The position numbers were made by a program, and so were the translations under genes. From the NCBI GenBank assembly GCA_017511925.1, contig JAFWHS010000016.1, forward strand, positions 51,299 through 115,298: DNA of 64,000 nucleotides, in the 5' to 3' direction. Of the stretch, positions 17,329-25,738 are shown piece by piece (the stretch's first letter is position 1; every line of letters begins with the position of its first letter). Source of the DNA: Candidatus Saccharimonadota bacterium. Lineage in GTDB: Bacteria; Patescibacteriota; Saccharimonadia; Saccharimonadales; Saccharimonadaceae. The notes below the pieces were generated by a model. It ran no database searches and was not told the origin of the DNA. It saw nothing but the letters and a program-made list of their open reading frames with translations.

Positions 17329-17931
17329 CTATTTGGGCAACAACAAAAACGCCACTGTACCAGCTGCCGCCCCAAGAATAATCGTAATAATAATCGTTAC
17401 AATCAGCCCAGCTTTCGAATCTTTCTCTGGCTTACTAATAATCGTTATCGGGCCCGTCGGCTTTTCTTCCAGCGCTACCACCTCTTTCTGATAAACATTC
17501 TTAGACAAAGGACGTTTTTTCACCTTTTCTGTATTTACAAAACGCGACTTTGGCACCTTCAGAGTATCTTCTTTTGGTGCTTCTTCTTTCACCTCGACTG
17601 CCGGCTTGTCAACCTTTGACTCTTTCAAAATCTTCTTCGCCTTCGCCGCAGCCAACTCTTCCTTTGCCTTCTGAGCATTATTAAGTGGACGCTTTTTTAC
17701 TTCGGTCTTCACAAATTTCTGCTGAAAATCTTCGATCACGCCAAACTTCGGCCCCACGTTCTCAGAAACTCCAGCACGTCTTACCACTTCTCGCTCTTTC
17801 ATGATTTGGCTCAACTTCAATTCGTCAAGCTCCACTTTCTTGTTAGCATCAACAACCGAACGTACTACAGCTTTCTTCTGGGTTACCCTTTGTGCGCCTA
17901 CTGGCACAAAATCCATGTATTTTCCGCTCAT
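17329..17931 (-). CDS. Membrane-anchored Lys/Glu/Val-rich protein, unknown
   Basis: A 200-residue protein with a charged, probably disordered body (KKRPL occurs twice) and one hydrophobic helix near the C terminus (AGLIVTIIITIILGAAAG), ending in LLLPK. Topology is therefore probably cytoplasmic with a C-terminal tail anchor. The start ATG overlaps the tpiA stop by 4 bp (ATGA), so it is translationally coupled. No known domain. Confidence 0.65.
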   Translation of the reverse strand: MSGKYMDFVPVGAQRVTQKKAVVRSVVDANKKVELDELKLSQIMKEREVVRRAGVSENVGPKFGVIEDFQQKFVKTEVKKRPLNNAQKAKEELAAAKAKKILKESKVDKPAVEVKEEAPKEDTLKVPKSRFVNTEKVKKRPLSKNVYQKEVVALEEKPTGPITIISKPEKDSKAGLIVTIIITIILGAAAGTVAFLLLPK

Positions 17932-18698
17932 GCTCTCACTCTTTTAGCTGTCTCTATTATATCAGTGAACTCGCTAAGAATCAAGCTAGCGCCCCCTATA
18001 AGTAGCCCATTTACGCCTGGCACCGTCAAATAAGCTCCTGCATTAGACGGATTCACGCTTCCTCCAAAAAGCACTGCCGTTTCCTTGGCAACTTTTTCTC
18101 CATACAACTCACCGAGTACACTACGCACCAAATCTACCACTTCAGCCACTTCGTCAGGCGAAGCCATTTTTGCCGCTTTTGTACTAGAAATCGCCCAAAC
18201 CGGCTCATATGCAATCAAAACCTTATCAATATCTTCTTCAGAGACATCCGCAAGGCCACCAACCAATTGATCGCGAATCACGTCCGCCGTCTCGCCAAAT
18301 CCTCTCTCTGATTCTGTCTCACCAATACACAAAATTGGTTTAATTTTATTACGAATTGCTGCTGCCACCTTCTTTTGGATCATCTTATCATCTTCACCAA
18401 AAATATGTCTACGTTCTGAATGGCCTATTATGCAATAATCAACCAATCCTCTCAACTGGGCAAAAGATATTTCGCCAGTATAGGCACCATAATCACGATA
18501 AAACGCATTCTGTGCGGCAAGTTTCATTTTGTGACGATCAATCTGCAAAGACAAAGGCTGCAAAGCCACCGCCGATGGCGCCACTACTACCTCTACATCA
18601 CGGTAATTCGGCATCTTGCGCTGAAGTTTATGAAGATAAATCGATGCTTCCCCCACATTAAAGTTTAATTTCCAATTACCCACGATATAAGTTTTCAT
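17928..18698 (-). CDS. tpiA: Triosephosphate isomerase
   Basis: A 256-residue TIM barrel that interconverts dihydroxyacetone phosphate and glyceraldehyde-3-phosphate. Visible are the N-terminal NWKLN with the active-site Lys, CIIGHSERR with the catalytic His, the YEPVWAI segment with the catalytic Glu, and GGSVNPSNAG plus GLLIGGASL at the phosphate site. TATAAT (minus strand, 18705-18710) ends 6 nt before the ATG with no Shine-Dalgarno, so it is predicted leaderless. It works with the aldolase fusion encoded just across the divergent promoter. Confidence 0.97.
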   Translation of the reverse strand: MKTYIVGNWKLNFNVGEASIYLHKLQRKMPNYRDVEVVVAPSAVALQPLSLQIDRHKMKLAAQNAFYRDYGAYTGEISFAQLRGLVDYCIIGHSERRHIFGEDDKMIQKKVAAAIRNKIKPILCIGETESERGFGETADVIRDQLVGGLADVSEEDIDKVLIAYEPVWAISSTKAAKMASPDEVAEVVDLVRSVLGELYGEKVAKETAVLFGGSVNPSNAGAYLTVPGVNGLLIGGASLILSEFTDIIETAKRVRA

Positions 18699-18704
18699 AA
18701 ATCC

Positions 18705-18728
18705 ATTATAGCATAGCTATGGTATAAT
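18705..18728. promoter_or_regulatory. Compact divergent -10 pair, tpiA versus phosphomannomutase-like gene
   Basis: Two TATAAT boxes face away from each other: 18705-18710 (minus) and 18723-18728 (plus), each preceded by TG and each 6-7 nt from its start codon. Only 37 bp separate the two start codons. Confidence 0.85.
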
Positions 18729-18735
18729 GAAAAAT

Positions 18736-19503
18736 ATGAAAAAAGTATTAGCATTTGATATAGACCAAACTTTAAATGTAGCCAAAACACCAATTACCGA
18801 CGACATTGCCAACTTACTCGTTGAATGTCTTAATCATTTTGAAGTTTGCCCAATTTCTGGCCAAAAATTCGACCAATTCCTCATCCAGATTGTTGATCGT
18901 CTACCAAACCCTACCCCCGAACAGCTCAGCCACTTACACCTTTTCGTAGCCCAAGGCACCCAATATTACCGCTACAACACCACAAATTCCACTTGGGAGC
19001 AAGTTTACAACTACCCATTAACTGATGAACAGGTCCAAAAAATCACCACCACTATCGAGCAAGCCGCTCGCGAGCTAGGCTTTTGGGAAGCTGACAAACT
19101 CTTACCTGGCGACGAAATCATCGAAAATCGTCTCTCTCAAGTTACCTTCTCTGCCCTCGGCCAAAAAGCTGGCACCAAAGAAAAATACGCTTGGGACCCA
19201 GATTGTAAAAAACGCGAAAAAATCGTTGCTCGCTGCAAAGAGCTCGCCCCAGAATTTGAATATGAGATTGGCGGTACTACCTCCATCAACGCAATTACTC
19301 CCGGCATGAACAAAGTCTTTGGCATGACTCACCTTTTAGAGGAACTAAATGTAAAAAAAGAAGACATTCTTTATTTTGGTGATATGACCCAGCCTGGCGG
19401 CAATGACTACCCAGTTGTAGAAATGGGCATCGACACCATCACCGTCAGAAATCACGAAGACACCGGCTATGCTCTAAAAGGCATTTTAGGCGTCATCAAA
19501 TAA
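18736..19503 (+). CDS. HAD-superfamily phosphatase/phosphomannomutase-like protein
   Basis: A 255-residue HAD protein closest in motif layout to eukaryotic-type alpha-phosphomannomutase. It begins VLAFDIDQTLN (nucleophile Asp-x-Asp), has PISGQKFDQF, and ends with YFGDMTQPGGNDYPVVE, matching the PMM sequence GDKTxPGGNDYEI. The PMM reaction converts mannose-6-P to mannose-1-P, though a sugar-phosphate phosphatase is also possible. The first in-frame ATG (18727) lies inside the TATAAT box, so the ATG at 18736, 7 nt after it, is used; leaderless. It sits next to glycolytic genes and upstream of the aldolase fusion. Confidence 0.78.
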   Translation: MKKVLAFDIDQTLNVAKTPITDDIANLLVECLNHFEVCPISGQKFDQFLIQIVDRLPNPTPEQLSHLHLFVAQGTQYYRYNTTNSTWEQVYNYPLTDEQVQKITTTIEQAARELGFWEADKLLPGDEIIENRLSQVTFSALGQKAGTKEKYAWDPDCKKREKIVARCKELAPEFEYEIGGTTSINAITPGMNKVFGMTHLLEELNVKKEDILYFGDMTQPGGNDYPVVEMGIDTITVRNHEDTGYALKGILGVIK

Positions 19504-19528
19504 ACTGATGATATGATATAATATACTT

Positions 19529-21325
19529 ATGATTTTAATCGTGGGCAATGTCTTAAAAGACGTTTATCTTAATCTAGACACCAAGAACGAACCATTTGAA
19601 ACCGACAAAAACGGTACCAAATGGCTAGATTTCAGTTTCAATGCCTCCGAACATCATTTTTTCAATCGTCATAGTAGCTTCGGCGGCGCTGCGGTTTCTC
19701 TAGAAGTTTTGCAAAAACTTGGGCTTTCTGCCACCATTACAGATTCCGATTTTTCTTTTGATGAAGGCGGCCCCACTAAGTCTACCCCTGCCGATTCTTA
19801 CAGATATATTTTGATTTCCGACGACGGAGTCAGTTATCTCACTCCAAATAAACTCCAAATTACTGAGTTTATCGCCCCAAATTCTTCAGTAGACTACATC
19901 TACATAGACCGCTCCGCCAATCTCCCCAAATCTGCAACCGACAAACTCTTAAATTACTTAGAAAATCACCCTTCCACAAAACTAATTTTATATATCAAAG
20001 ATCTAAAAATAGAGCACGTCAATACACTAAAAAATCACGCTTCTCTCATTTTTTCAGAAGTAGAATCCATCGATTTCGAAAAAACTGTCTACCTTACCGA
20101 AAATTCACTTACTTTCAAAAACATTACTGAACCCATTACTGTTGACCGTATAGATAAACTCACCCACTTGTCTTTCTATTCCATCGCCGCTGCCACCATA
20201 CTGGGTAGTTTTATTCTCGGTAAAACTATCGAAAAAAGCCTCAAGATTACTCGCGCCAATCTCGAAAATTCATATCTTGATTCCACCCTTACTCTTACCG
20301 AATTACAAGATATTTCTTCTCGCGAAAATGACGATTTGGAGCTAATAGCCGCCAGCCTAGTTTACTCAGGTAAAGGTATACTTGCAGCGGATGAATCAGG
20401 TGGCTCCATCAAAAAGAAATTTGCTGAATTAAATATCCCCGACACTTTCGAAAACCGTCACAGTTATCGCGACATCTTCCTCTCAACGCCAGATATCGAA
20501 AATTATTTCAGTGGCATCATCCTTTTCGATGAGACCGCTCGCGATCACACTGACACCGGCGAAACCTACGTAGATTATCTCACTTCCCGCAGGATTATCC
20601 CTGGCATCAAAGTAGATCAAGGCCTCGAAAAATTCAAGGGCTCTGACGAAACTTACACCAAAGGCCTAGATAATCTCCCCCGTCGCCTCCGTGAATATTA
20701 TGAAATGGGGCTCCGTTTCGCCAAATGGCGCGCTGCTTTCAACATCACTTTATCAGAAAACGGAGAAATCATCACCCCATCAGACAATGCTATCGAAGAA
20801 AACTGTCGTATTTTAGCCGAATATGCCCGCGCTTGCCAATCTGCTGGCTTAGTCCCTATTGTAGAACCAGAAGTAGTTTACCAAGGTAATTATAATATTG
20901 ATACTTGCGCCAAAATTACCGCCAAAGTTCTCGATACACTATTCAAAGAATTAGAAAATTTCGGAATAAATCTACGCGCTTGCATCTTAAAATGCAATAT
21001 GATTTTAGCTGGAAAAGACTATCTGCCCAGCTCTACACCAGAAGAAGTAGGTCAAAAGACTGCCGAGATCCTCAAAGATCACGTACCAGAAGATTTAGCT
21101 GGTATTGTATTTTTGTCCGGTGGTCAAACCCCAGAACAAGCCACCGATAATCTAGCTGCCGTTCTAAAAAACGGACCTTTCCCATGGCCTATTACTTTTT
21201 CATTTGCTCGCGCCATCCAAGACCCAGCCCTCTTCTCATGGAGCGGAGACAACAATAATATCGAAAAAGCCCGTCAAGCTTTTCTTGACAGGCTTATCGC
21301 TAATAAGACTGTGTTAGAAGATTAA
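19529..21325 (+). CDS. PfkB-like domain fused to class I fructose-bisphosphate aldolase
   Basis: A 598-residue fusion. Residues 1 to about 250 resemble a PfkB/ribokinase sugar kinase: ILIVGNVLKDVYLN, then SSFGGAAVSLEVLQKLGLSA. The C-terminal GAGD catalytic motif is absent (the matching region reads SIAAATILGS), so this half may be inactive. Residues about 270-598 are a class I aldolase: KGILAADESGGSIKKKF, IPGIKVDQG, FAKWRAAF, and ILKCNMI with the Schiff-base Lys, then VFLSGGQTPEQA. The aldolase splits fructose-1,6-bisphosphate into triose phosphates. TATAAT at 19517-19522 is 6 nt before the ATG (leaderless). The stop overlaps the convergent rplY end. Confidence 0.85.
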   Translation: MILIVGNVLKDVYLNLDTKNEPFETDKNGTKWLDFSFNASEHHFFNRHSSFGGAAVSLEVLQKLGLSATITDSDFSFDEGGPTKSTPADSYRYILISDDGVSYLTPNKLQITEFIAPNSSVDYIYIDRSANLPKSATDKLLNYLENHPSTKLILYIKDLKIEHVNTLKNHASLIFSEVESIDFEKTVYLTENSLTFKNITEPITVDRIDKLTHLSFYSIAAATILGSFILGKTIEKSLKITRANLENSYLDSTLTLTELQDISSRENDDLELIAASLVYSGKGILAADESGGSIKKKFAELNIPDTFENRHSYRDIFLSTPDIENYFSGIILFDETARDHTDTGETYVDYLTSRRIIPGIKVDQGLEKFKGSDETYTKGLDNLPRRLREYYEMGLRFAKWRAAFNITLSENGEIITPSDNAIEENCRILAEYARACQSAGLVPIVEPEVVYQGNYNIDTCAKITAKVLDTLFKELENFGINLRACILKCNMILAGKDYLPSSTPEEVGQKTAEILKDHVPEDLAGIVFLSGGQTPEQATDNLAAVLKNGPFPWPITFSFARAIQDPALFSWSGDNNNIEKARQAFLDRLIANKTVLED

Positions 21326-21990
21326 GCTTCTGCGTTTTCTTCAGGCTTTGCACCATTATCAGCCGGCACATCTGCCGCATCCATCTCTGGAGCTTCGCTT
21401 TCAGCTTCACGTGCCGCAGCTTCAGCCGCTGGATCATACAAAGAAGCCACTACCTGCTCATGGTCAAGCTCTTTGTCAGCGAGCTCTACGCCCTTTGGCA
21501 ATTTAAGATCTGCAATCGTCAATTTATCTTCTACATCTTTCAAAGCCGATGCGTCAATTTCGAGATCTTTTGGCAGATCAGATGGCTTAGCCTTTACTTC
21601 TAATTCCTCAATTGATTGGGTCAAAGCAAAGTGATAAATCTTCGATGCTTCTGATTCTTCAAAGTTCACAATCACGATCGGAGTCGTAGCTTCTACTACC
21701 TCATTCGCCGAGATAGCCTGAAATTCTATATTTACAATCTTTCTGGATACTGGATCTACATGTACATCTTTTACAATAGCCATGTGTTTCTTTCCGGCCA
21801 TATCTAAATCAATTGGTGAATGATATCCGGCTTTTTCAAGTACCTTTTCGGTAGCCACATATTCAGAAGCCAACAATACCGGCTCCTTGCCGCCATAAAC
21901 CACGGACGGGATCAACCCCTTCGCTCTCAAATCTTTAGTCTTTTTACCAGTTATTTCGCGCTTCTCAAGCGTCAACTTATATTCAGCCAT
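21322..21990 (-). CDS. rplY: Ribosomal protein bL25 (CTC type)
   Basis: A 222-residue long-form bL25, which binds 5S rRNA in the large subunit. The N-terminal domain has TLEKREITGKKTKDLRAKGLIPSVVYGG; the C-terminal TL5-like domain includes VKAKPSDLPKDLEID and DLKLPKGVE. The tail is Ala/Glu-rich and acidic. AAGGA lies before the ATG. It shares its terminal bases with the convergent aldolase gene. Downstream of hrcA-grpE on the same strand, separated by 76 bp. Confidence 0.93.
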   Translation of the reverse strand: MAEYKLTLEKREITGKKTKDLRAKGLIPSVVYGGKEPVLLASEYVATEKVLEKAGYHSPIDLDMAGKKHMAIVKDVHVDPVSRKIVNIEFQAISANEVVEATTPIVIVNFEESEASKIYHFALTQSIEELEVKAKPSDLPKDLEIDASALKDVEDKLTIADLKLPKGVELADKELDHEQVVASLYDPAAEAAAREAESEAPEMDAADVPADNGAKPEENAEA

Positions 21991-22066
21991 TTTAATTCCT
22001 TTTTCTACTATTTAATACATTTTATCATTTTCGCAGCAAAATGTAAAGGCAGTGTCCCTGTTCTAC

Positions 22067-22513
22067 CTAAAACTTTTTCACCTTTACCATCGCTGGTCTG
22101 AGTATTTCACCACCATACATATAACCAGAACGCAGTGTCTCTGCCACCACTTCTTTCTCCCCATCACCCTCTACCATTACCGCATCATGTAAATCTGGGT
22201 TAAATTCTATGCCCTCATCAGAAACAATTTTCACAAGTTCTAAGTCTTTCAAAGTTTTATCTAGAGATTTTTCCAAAGGTTTTAGCTCGTCATAACTCGC
22301 TATCGCCCTATCTATATCATCCAATAATGGCAACAACTTATAAACCGTCGCTAGCTTTGCTGCTTTCTTTTCGTTCTCTTTCTGCAAATCTACCTGCTTG
22401 CGAAAATTTTCAAAATCAGCCCTCGTCCGCTGCAAATCCCCCACTAATTCCGCAATTTGCATTTCATTCTTCTGTTTTGCCTTTTCCTGAGCTTTCACCT
22501 TTTCTCCTTTCAT
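22067..22513 (-). CDS. grpE: Nucleotide exchange factor GrpE
   Basis: A 148-residue GrpE, the ADP/ATP exchange factor of DnaK. There is a Lys/Glu/Gln-rich N-terminal coiled coil (LQRTRADFENFRKQVDLQ) followed by the beta domain (GIEFNPDLHDAVMVEGDG, VAETLRSGYMYGGEILRPAMVKV). The start overlaps the hrcA stop (TAATG), giving coupled translation. It is under CIRCE control with hrcA; its partner dnaK is 29 kb away under its own CIRCE. Confidence 0.95.
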   Translation of the reverse strand: MKGEKVKAQEKAKQKNEMQIAELVGDLQRTRADFENFRKQVDLQKENEKKAAKLATVYKLLPLLDDIDRAIASYDELKPLEKSLDKTLKDLELVKIVSDEGIEFNPDLHDAVMVEGDGEKEVVAETLRSGYMYGGEILRPAMVKVKKF

Positions 22514-23256
22514 TATAAAATCTCCTCCAACATACTCCCCGCACGCTTTACTAACGCCATTACTCTTGAATAATTCTGCCTAGTTGGCCCCAACACACCA
22601 ATATAACTCCTATCTGAAAAAGGTGAACGGAATTTTGATATGATCAAAGACACCTCCGAATTTTTGCCTATTGGATTTTCATGCCCGATAAATATATTCA
22701 AAGCCTCCCCTGGTGCCGCCTCGCGCAACCATGGTTCTAAATTATCAAGCAATTTCGCTACAGATTGTACTCTACGTGTATCCATAAACTCCGGTTGCGT
22801 AAAAAGTCTAGATATCCCAGATAGATACAGTTGCCCACCAATCGTCGCAAGGCCAAGATTGCCAGTAAGTTCTACCAACGTATCTACCGCACCCCTAATA
22901 GCCGCATCTGCCTGCGACTGTGACGATACTCTACGATGAAGCGCATGCATACCACGGCTAATCCCCCCGTCCTCTATTACGTAAGTCGTATCCGTCTCGT
23001 AAAATTCATCTTGCAAACTATTTTCCAAATTATTTACATAAAATCTATAGCCCGCATCGGTTGGCACCCTACCAGCAGAAGTATGCGGTTGCGCTATCAT
23101 CCCCAAAGCCTCCAATTTTGCCATCTCGGCCCGAATCGTAGCCGGAGACACATCAAAAAGCTTTGCAAGCGTCACGCTCCCTACCGGCGACGCCGTCTCT
23201 GCATATTCCTCTATAATTTGACAAAGTATTTCCTTTTGCCTAGGAGTTATTTCCAT
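22513..23256 (-). CDS. hrcA: Heat-inducible transcription repressor HrcA
   Basis: A 247-residue HrcA. The winged-helix N terminus reads ITPRQKEILCQIIEEYAETASPVGS with SPATIRAEMAKLEALG; the C-terminal domain includes FIGHENPIGKNSEVSLIIS and YIGVLGPTRQNYSRVM. It represses heat-shock genes by binding CIRCE. The ATG at 23256 is chosen because TATAAT (minus, 23263-23268) is 6 nt upstream and a CIRCE lies immediately beyond it at 23274-23300; the longer in-frame extension would cross both. Leaderless, autoregulated. Confidence 0.95.
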   Translation of the reverse strand: MEITPRQKEILCQIIEEYAETASPVGSVTLAKLFDVSPATIRAEMAKLEALGMIAQPHTSAGRVPTDAGYRFYVNNLENSLQDEFYETDTTYVIEDGGISRGMHALHRRVSSQSQADAAIRGAVDTLVELTGNLGLATIGGQLYLSGISRLFTQPEFMDTRRVQSVAKLLDNLEPWLREAAPGEALNIFIGHENPIGKNSEVSLIISKFRSPFSDRSYIGVLGPTRQNYSRVMALVKRAGSMLEEIL

Positions 23257-23273
23257 ACCACAATTATATAAAA

Positions 23274-23300
23274 TTAGCACTAAAAATGCAAGAGTGCTAA
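23274..23300. promoter_or_regulatory. CIRCE operator of hrcA-grpE
   Basis: Inverted repeat TTAGCACTA, 9 bp, GAGTGCTAA; one mismatch to the TTAGCACTC-N9-GAGTGCTAA consensus. It covers the -35 region of the hrcA promoter. Confidence 0.95.
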
Positions 23301-23319
23301 TCGCCACCTTCCTTTTAAC

Positions 23320-23348
23320 TTTACAAACACTACATCATATGATATAGT
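23320..23348 (+). promoter_or_regulatory. Promoter of the small gene at 23434
   Basis: TTTACA, 17 bp, TATAGT with TG before the -10. The leader of about 80 nt contains the hairpin CCGGAGA/TCTCCGG at 23391-23407. Confidence 0.7.
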
Positions 23349-23433
23349 TAAACTACCTTGGTAAATCTTATCCACTGCTAAGGGTTTAGGCCGGAGAGTT
23401 TCTCCGGTAGCACATTTTTAGGAGGGCTATTGT

Positions 23434-23658
23434 ATGGCAAGAAGTAAAAAAGTAAAAAATTTCGACCACAAAGGAGTTACCTACGTAGGATCATTAAGAG
23501 CCAACAAAGTAACTGTACGCGTAGAGCGTACCGCACGCGGACAAAATTGCGTAGTGGGCATCTACGACGTAACCAATAAAAACTGGCATAATGTCAAAAA
23601 TTTACCAAAGACAGCCAGAGAATACTTCGAAAAAATATTTACCGACTCACCCGATTAA
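23434..23658 (+). CDS. Small basic protein, unknown
   Basis: A 74-residue protein, basic in the first half (ARSKKVKNFDHKGVTYVG) with likely beta strands (KVTVRVERTARGQNCVVGIYD) and a helical end (AREYFEKIF). No family recognised; size and charge would suit an RNA- or ribosome-associated protein, but that is a guess. AGGAGG lies upstream of the ATG, and the gene has a clear promoter, leader hairpin and terminator, so it is a single-gene transcript. Confidence 0.7.
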   Translation: MARSKKVKNFDHKGVTYVGSLRANKVTVRVERTARGQNCVVGIYDVTNKNWHNVKNLPKTAREYFEKIFTDSPD

Positions 23659-23672
23659 ATAAACCCCCTATT

Positions 23673-23700
23673 GCCCCAGTGTGCACGCTGGGGCTTTTTT
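23673..23700 (+). terminator. Terminator after the 74-residue gene
   Basis: Stem GCCCCAG/CTGGGGC followed by six T residues. Confidence 0.92.
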
Positions 23701-23718
23701 ATATGCTATAATCAAAAT

Positions 23719-24330
23719 ATGGAAGAGAAAATCACTGCTATTAAGAATTGGCTCGGTACCGGATCTATCAATGTTTTTGGCCTGCCAATGTCTGGCAAGG
23801 ACACACAAGGCATTCGTTTAGCTGAAGCTCTAAACGCTAAGTTTTTATCTTCTGGTCTCATCATTCGCGCCAGAGAAGCCGAGACTAGACAAAATTATTC
23901 CGATAACGGAGCACTAATCCCTACTAATGTTTTTTACGAATGGGTTTTGCCTTACTTTGAACGCAAAGATCTCTTTGAATATCCTTTAATTCTATCCTCC
24001 ATTGGCCGATGGCAAGGCGAAGAAGATCAAGTCATGTCTGTCGCCGCTGGAGCTGGCCACCCCATTAAAGCCGTCATTCTGCTAAATATTTCTGAAGCCG
24101 ATGTCGAATCTCGTTTCGAAGCCGCCAAAACCCTTGGCGACCGCGGCGAACGCAATGACGACAAAGATATTAAAACCTTCCGCATCCGCCTACAAGAATT
24201 CCGTACAAAGACTTTCCCAGTCTTACAGCATTATAAGGAGCTTGGACTATTAATCAATGTTAATGGCGATCAGCTTCGCGACGCCGTATTTAACGAAATC
24301 GTCGAAAAACTTTACCAAAAAACTTTATAA
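23719..24330 (+). CDS. Adenylate kinase-like nucleoside monophosphate kinase
   Basis: A 203-residue P-loop kinase: INVFGLPMSGKDTQGIRLAE holds a GxxxSGKD Walker A with the following TQ seen in adenylate kinases, then LSSGLIIRA. The lid region contains GDRGERNDD with the Arg residues. Adenylate kinase interconverts ATP, ADP and AMP; the unusual Walker A (Asp for the usual second Gly/Ser position) leaves the nucleotide preference open. TATAAT at 23707-23712 is 6 nt before the ATG (leaderless); an upstream in-frame start would cross the preceding terminator. The last 41 bp are antisense to the next gene. Confidence 0.78.
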   Translation: MEEKITAIKNWLGTGSINVFGLPMSGKDTQGIRLAEALNAKFLSSGLIIRAREAETRQNYSDNGALIPTNVFYEWVLPYFERKDLFEYPLILSSIGRWQGEEDQVMSVAAGAGHPIKAVILLNISEADVESRFEAAKTLGDRGERNDDKDIKTFRIRLQEFRTKTFPVLQHYKELGLLINVNGDQLRDAVFNEIVEKLYQKTL

Positions 24331-25678
24331 TTTCCCGCCGAAATTCATAAATTAAATACACTACCCCTACGCCAATCACTCCAATTACCGCATAAAGCGC
24401 CACAAAAGACGATTTCTCTTCGTAATTTTCTGATTCCAAATTATACTGAGCTCCTTTATTTTCAACTATTTTCTTGCACCTACCAGTTTCCTCGTTTAAA
24501 TAATACCCCTCCTTACAAACCTTCTCTGCCGCCACTTCTATCTTCTTACATCTCCCAGTCAGAGGATTTAAATATTGTCCCTCCGGACAAATCTTTTCTG
24601 TCATCGTCGTCACTTTTACACAATTCCCTGTTTTTTCATTAATTACTTTACCCTCCTCGCAAGTCTTAAATTCCTGATAATTATTCGGTTCACCCGGAGT
24701 TACCGCATAAGTCACCCGCCAAATTTCTTTACCCACACTATCATACCCAATAAATGCATACGAAGCTCCTCTTCTCTGCCCATTTGGATATTCTAGTTTA
24801 TCTAAAACTTCACCATTCGCGTCAATTATCTCAAGTATATTCGAATTTGTAGGATTCTTAGTCAAACTAAAATCATTTAAATACATCGCTACATAATTCT
24901 CTGGCTTTAAAATTCCACTTAATGCATAATATTTATTTTTATATTTTATCTGGCACCCATCCATCAAAATCTGTTCTGAGCCGACATTATAAAATTCAAC
25001 AAACTGTTCAGATTGCGAAGTATCATAATAACTTAAAATTTCCGAAAACACCAATCCTTTGCACTGCGAAACCGCAGCCCCCTTCCCGCTTTCATCATCT
25101 ATCTCATCTTTTAAATAATAATTCTCTTTTTGATATATGGGCACATAGTCTATCTTATGTTCAAACTCTCCTGTTTCCAAATTTCTCACTAGAGTCGTAG
25201 GATTTGCTGCCGTAAACACCGCTGCGCAATCTCCTTTCCCAACCCAACACACAGAATCCAATATCTCCTCTCCACGTTTTAACTCTAAAGGCCCAGCCTT
25301 CATAGCCAAAGTTTTTGCATAATCCATATTGGCTAGCTCACTATCTGGCGAGCTAGCCAACCTAAGGAGGATAGACTCGCCAGCCATCATACTGTTCTCG
25401 GGAAACTCTACTATAGTAGTATAATTCCCGCTTGAATTAGTATAGCCTACAGTGAGGCCGGCGAGCGAAATCGGTGCGTCGGAGTCTTTTCTGCCTATTT
25501 CTATTATCTCTCCAACATTACTTACCCCGTCTATCGTATATCCAGGATTTACAGCTTTTATATATATTTCTGGTATCGTCTCAGCAATTTTAACTTCCAC
25601 TTCTTCAGCTTTTGCACTAAAAGCAAACAACCCACACATTACTATTGCCAAAACATTAAATAATAAAAATTTTTTCAT
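24290..25678 (-). CDS. Surface protein with lamin-tail domains and Cys repeats
   Basis: A 462-residue secreted protein. Signal peptide MKKFLLFNVLAIVMCGLFAF; two lamin-tail-like (LTD) beta domains (PEIYIKAVNPG..GEIIEIG near residues 35-150 and GLVFSEIL..QFVEFYNVG near 205-330); then three Cys repeats of the form CxEGxxxNxxTGxCxK (CPEGQYLNPLTGRCKKI); and a membrane helix (FVALYAVIGVIGVGVVYLIY) with a basic tail. LTD proteins of CPR bacteria are often anchored nucleases or adhesins; no nuclease motif is seen here. A GTG 9 nt upstream is an alternative start. No clear ribosome site or adjacent -10. Confidence 0.75.
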   Translation of the reverse strand: MKKFLLFNVLAIVMCGLFAFSAKAEEVEVKIAETIPEIYIKAVNPGYTIDGVSNVGEIIEIGRKDSDAPISLAGLTVGYTNSSGNYTTIVEFPENSMMAGESILLRLASSPDSELANMDYAKTLAMKAGPLELKRGEEILDSVCWVGKGDCAAVFTAANPTTLVRNLETGEFEHKIDYVPIYQKENYYLKDEIDDESGKGAAVSQCKGLVFSEILSYYDTSQSEQFVEFYNVGSEQILMDGCQIKYKNKYYALSGILKPENYVAMYLNDFSLTKNPTNSNILEIIDANGEVLDKLEYPNGQRRGASYAFIGYDSVGKEIWRVTYAVTPGEPNNYQEFKTCEEGKVINEKTGNCVKVTTMTEKICPEGQYLNPLTGRCKKIEVAAEKVCKEGYYLNEETGRCKKIVENKGAQYNLESENYEEKSSFVALYAVIGVIGVGVVYLIYEFRREIIKFFGKVFRRFR

Positions 25679-25738
25679 AACCCACACGCTAACAGATTCG
25701 TGCTAGAATTACAACCCCCCACATGATATAATTTAAAC

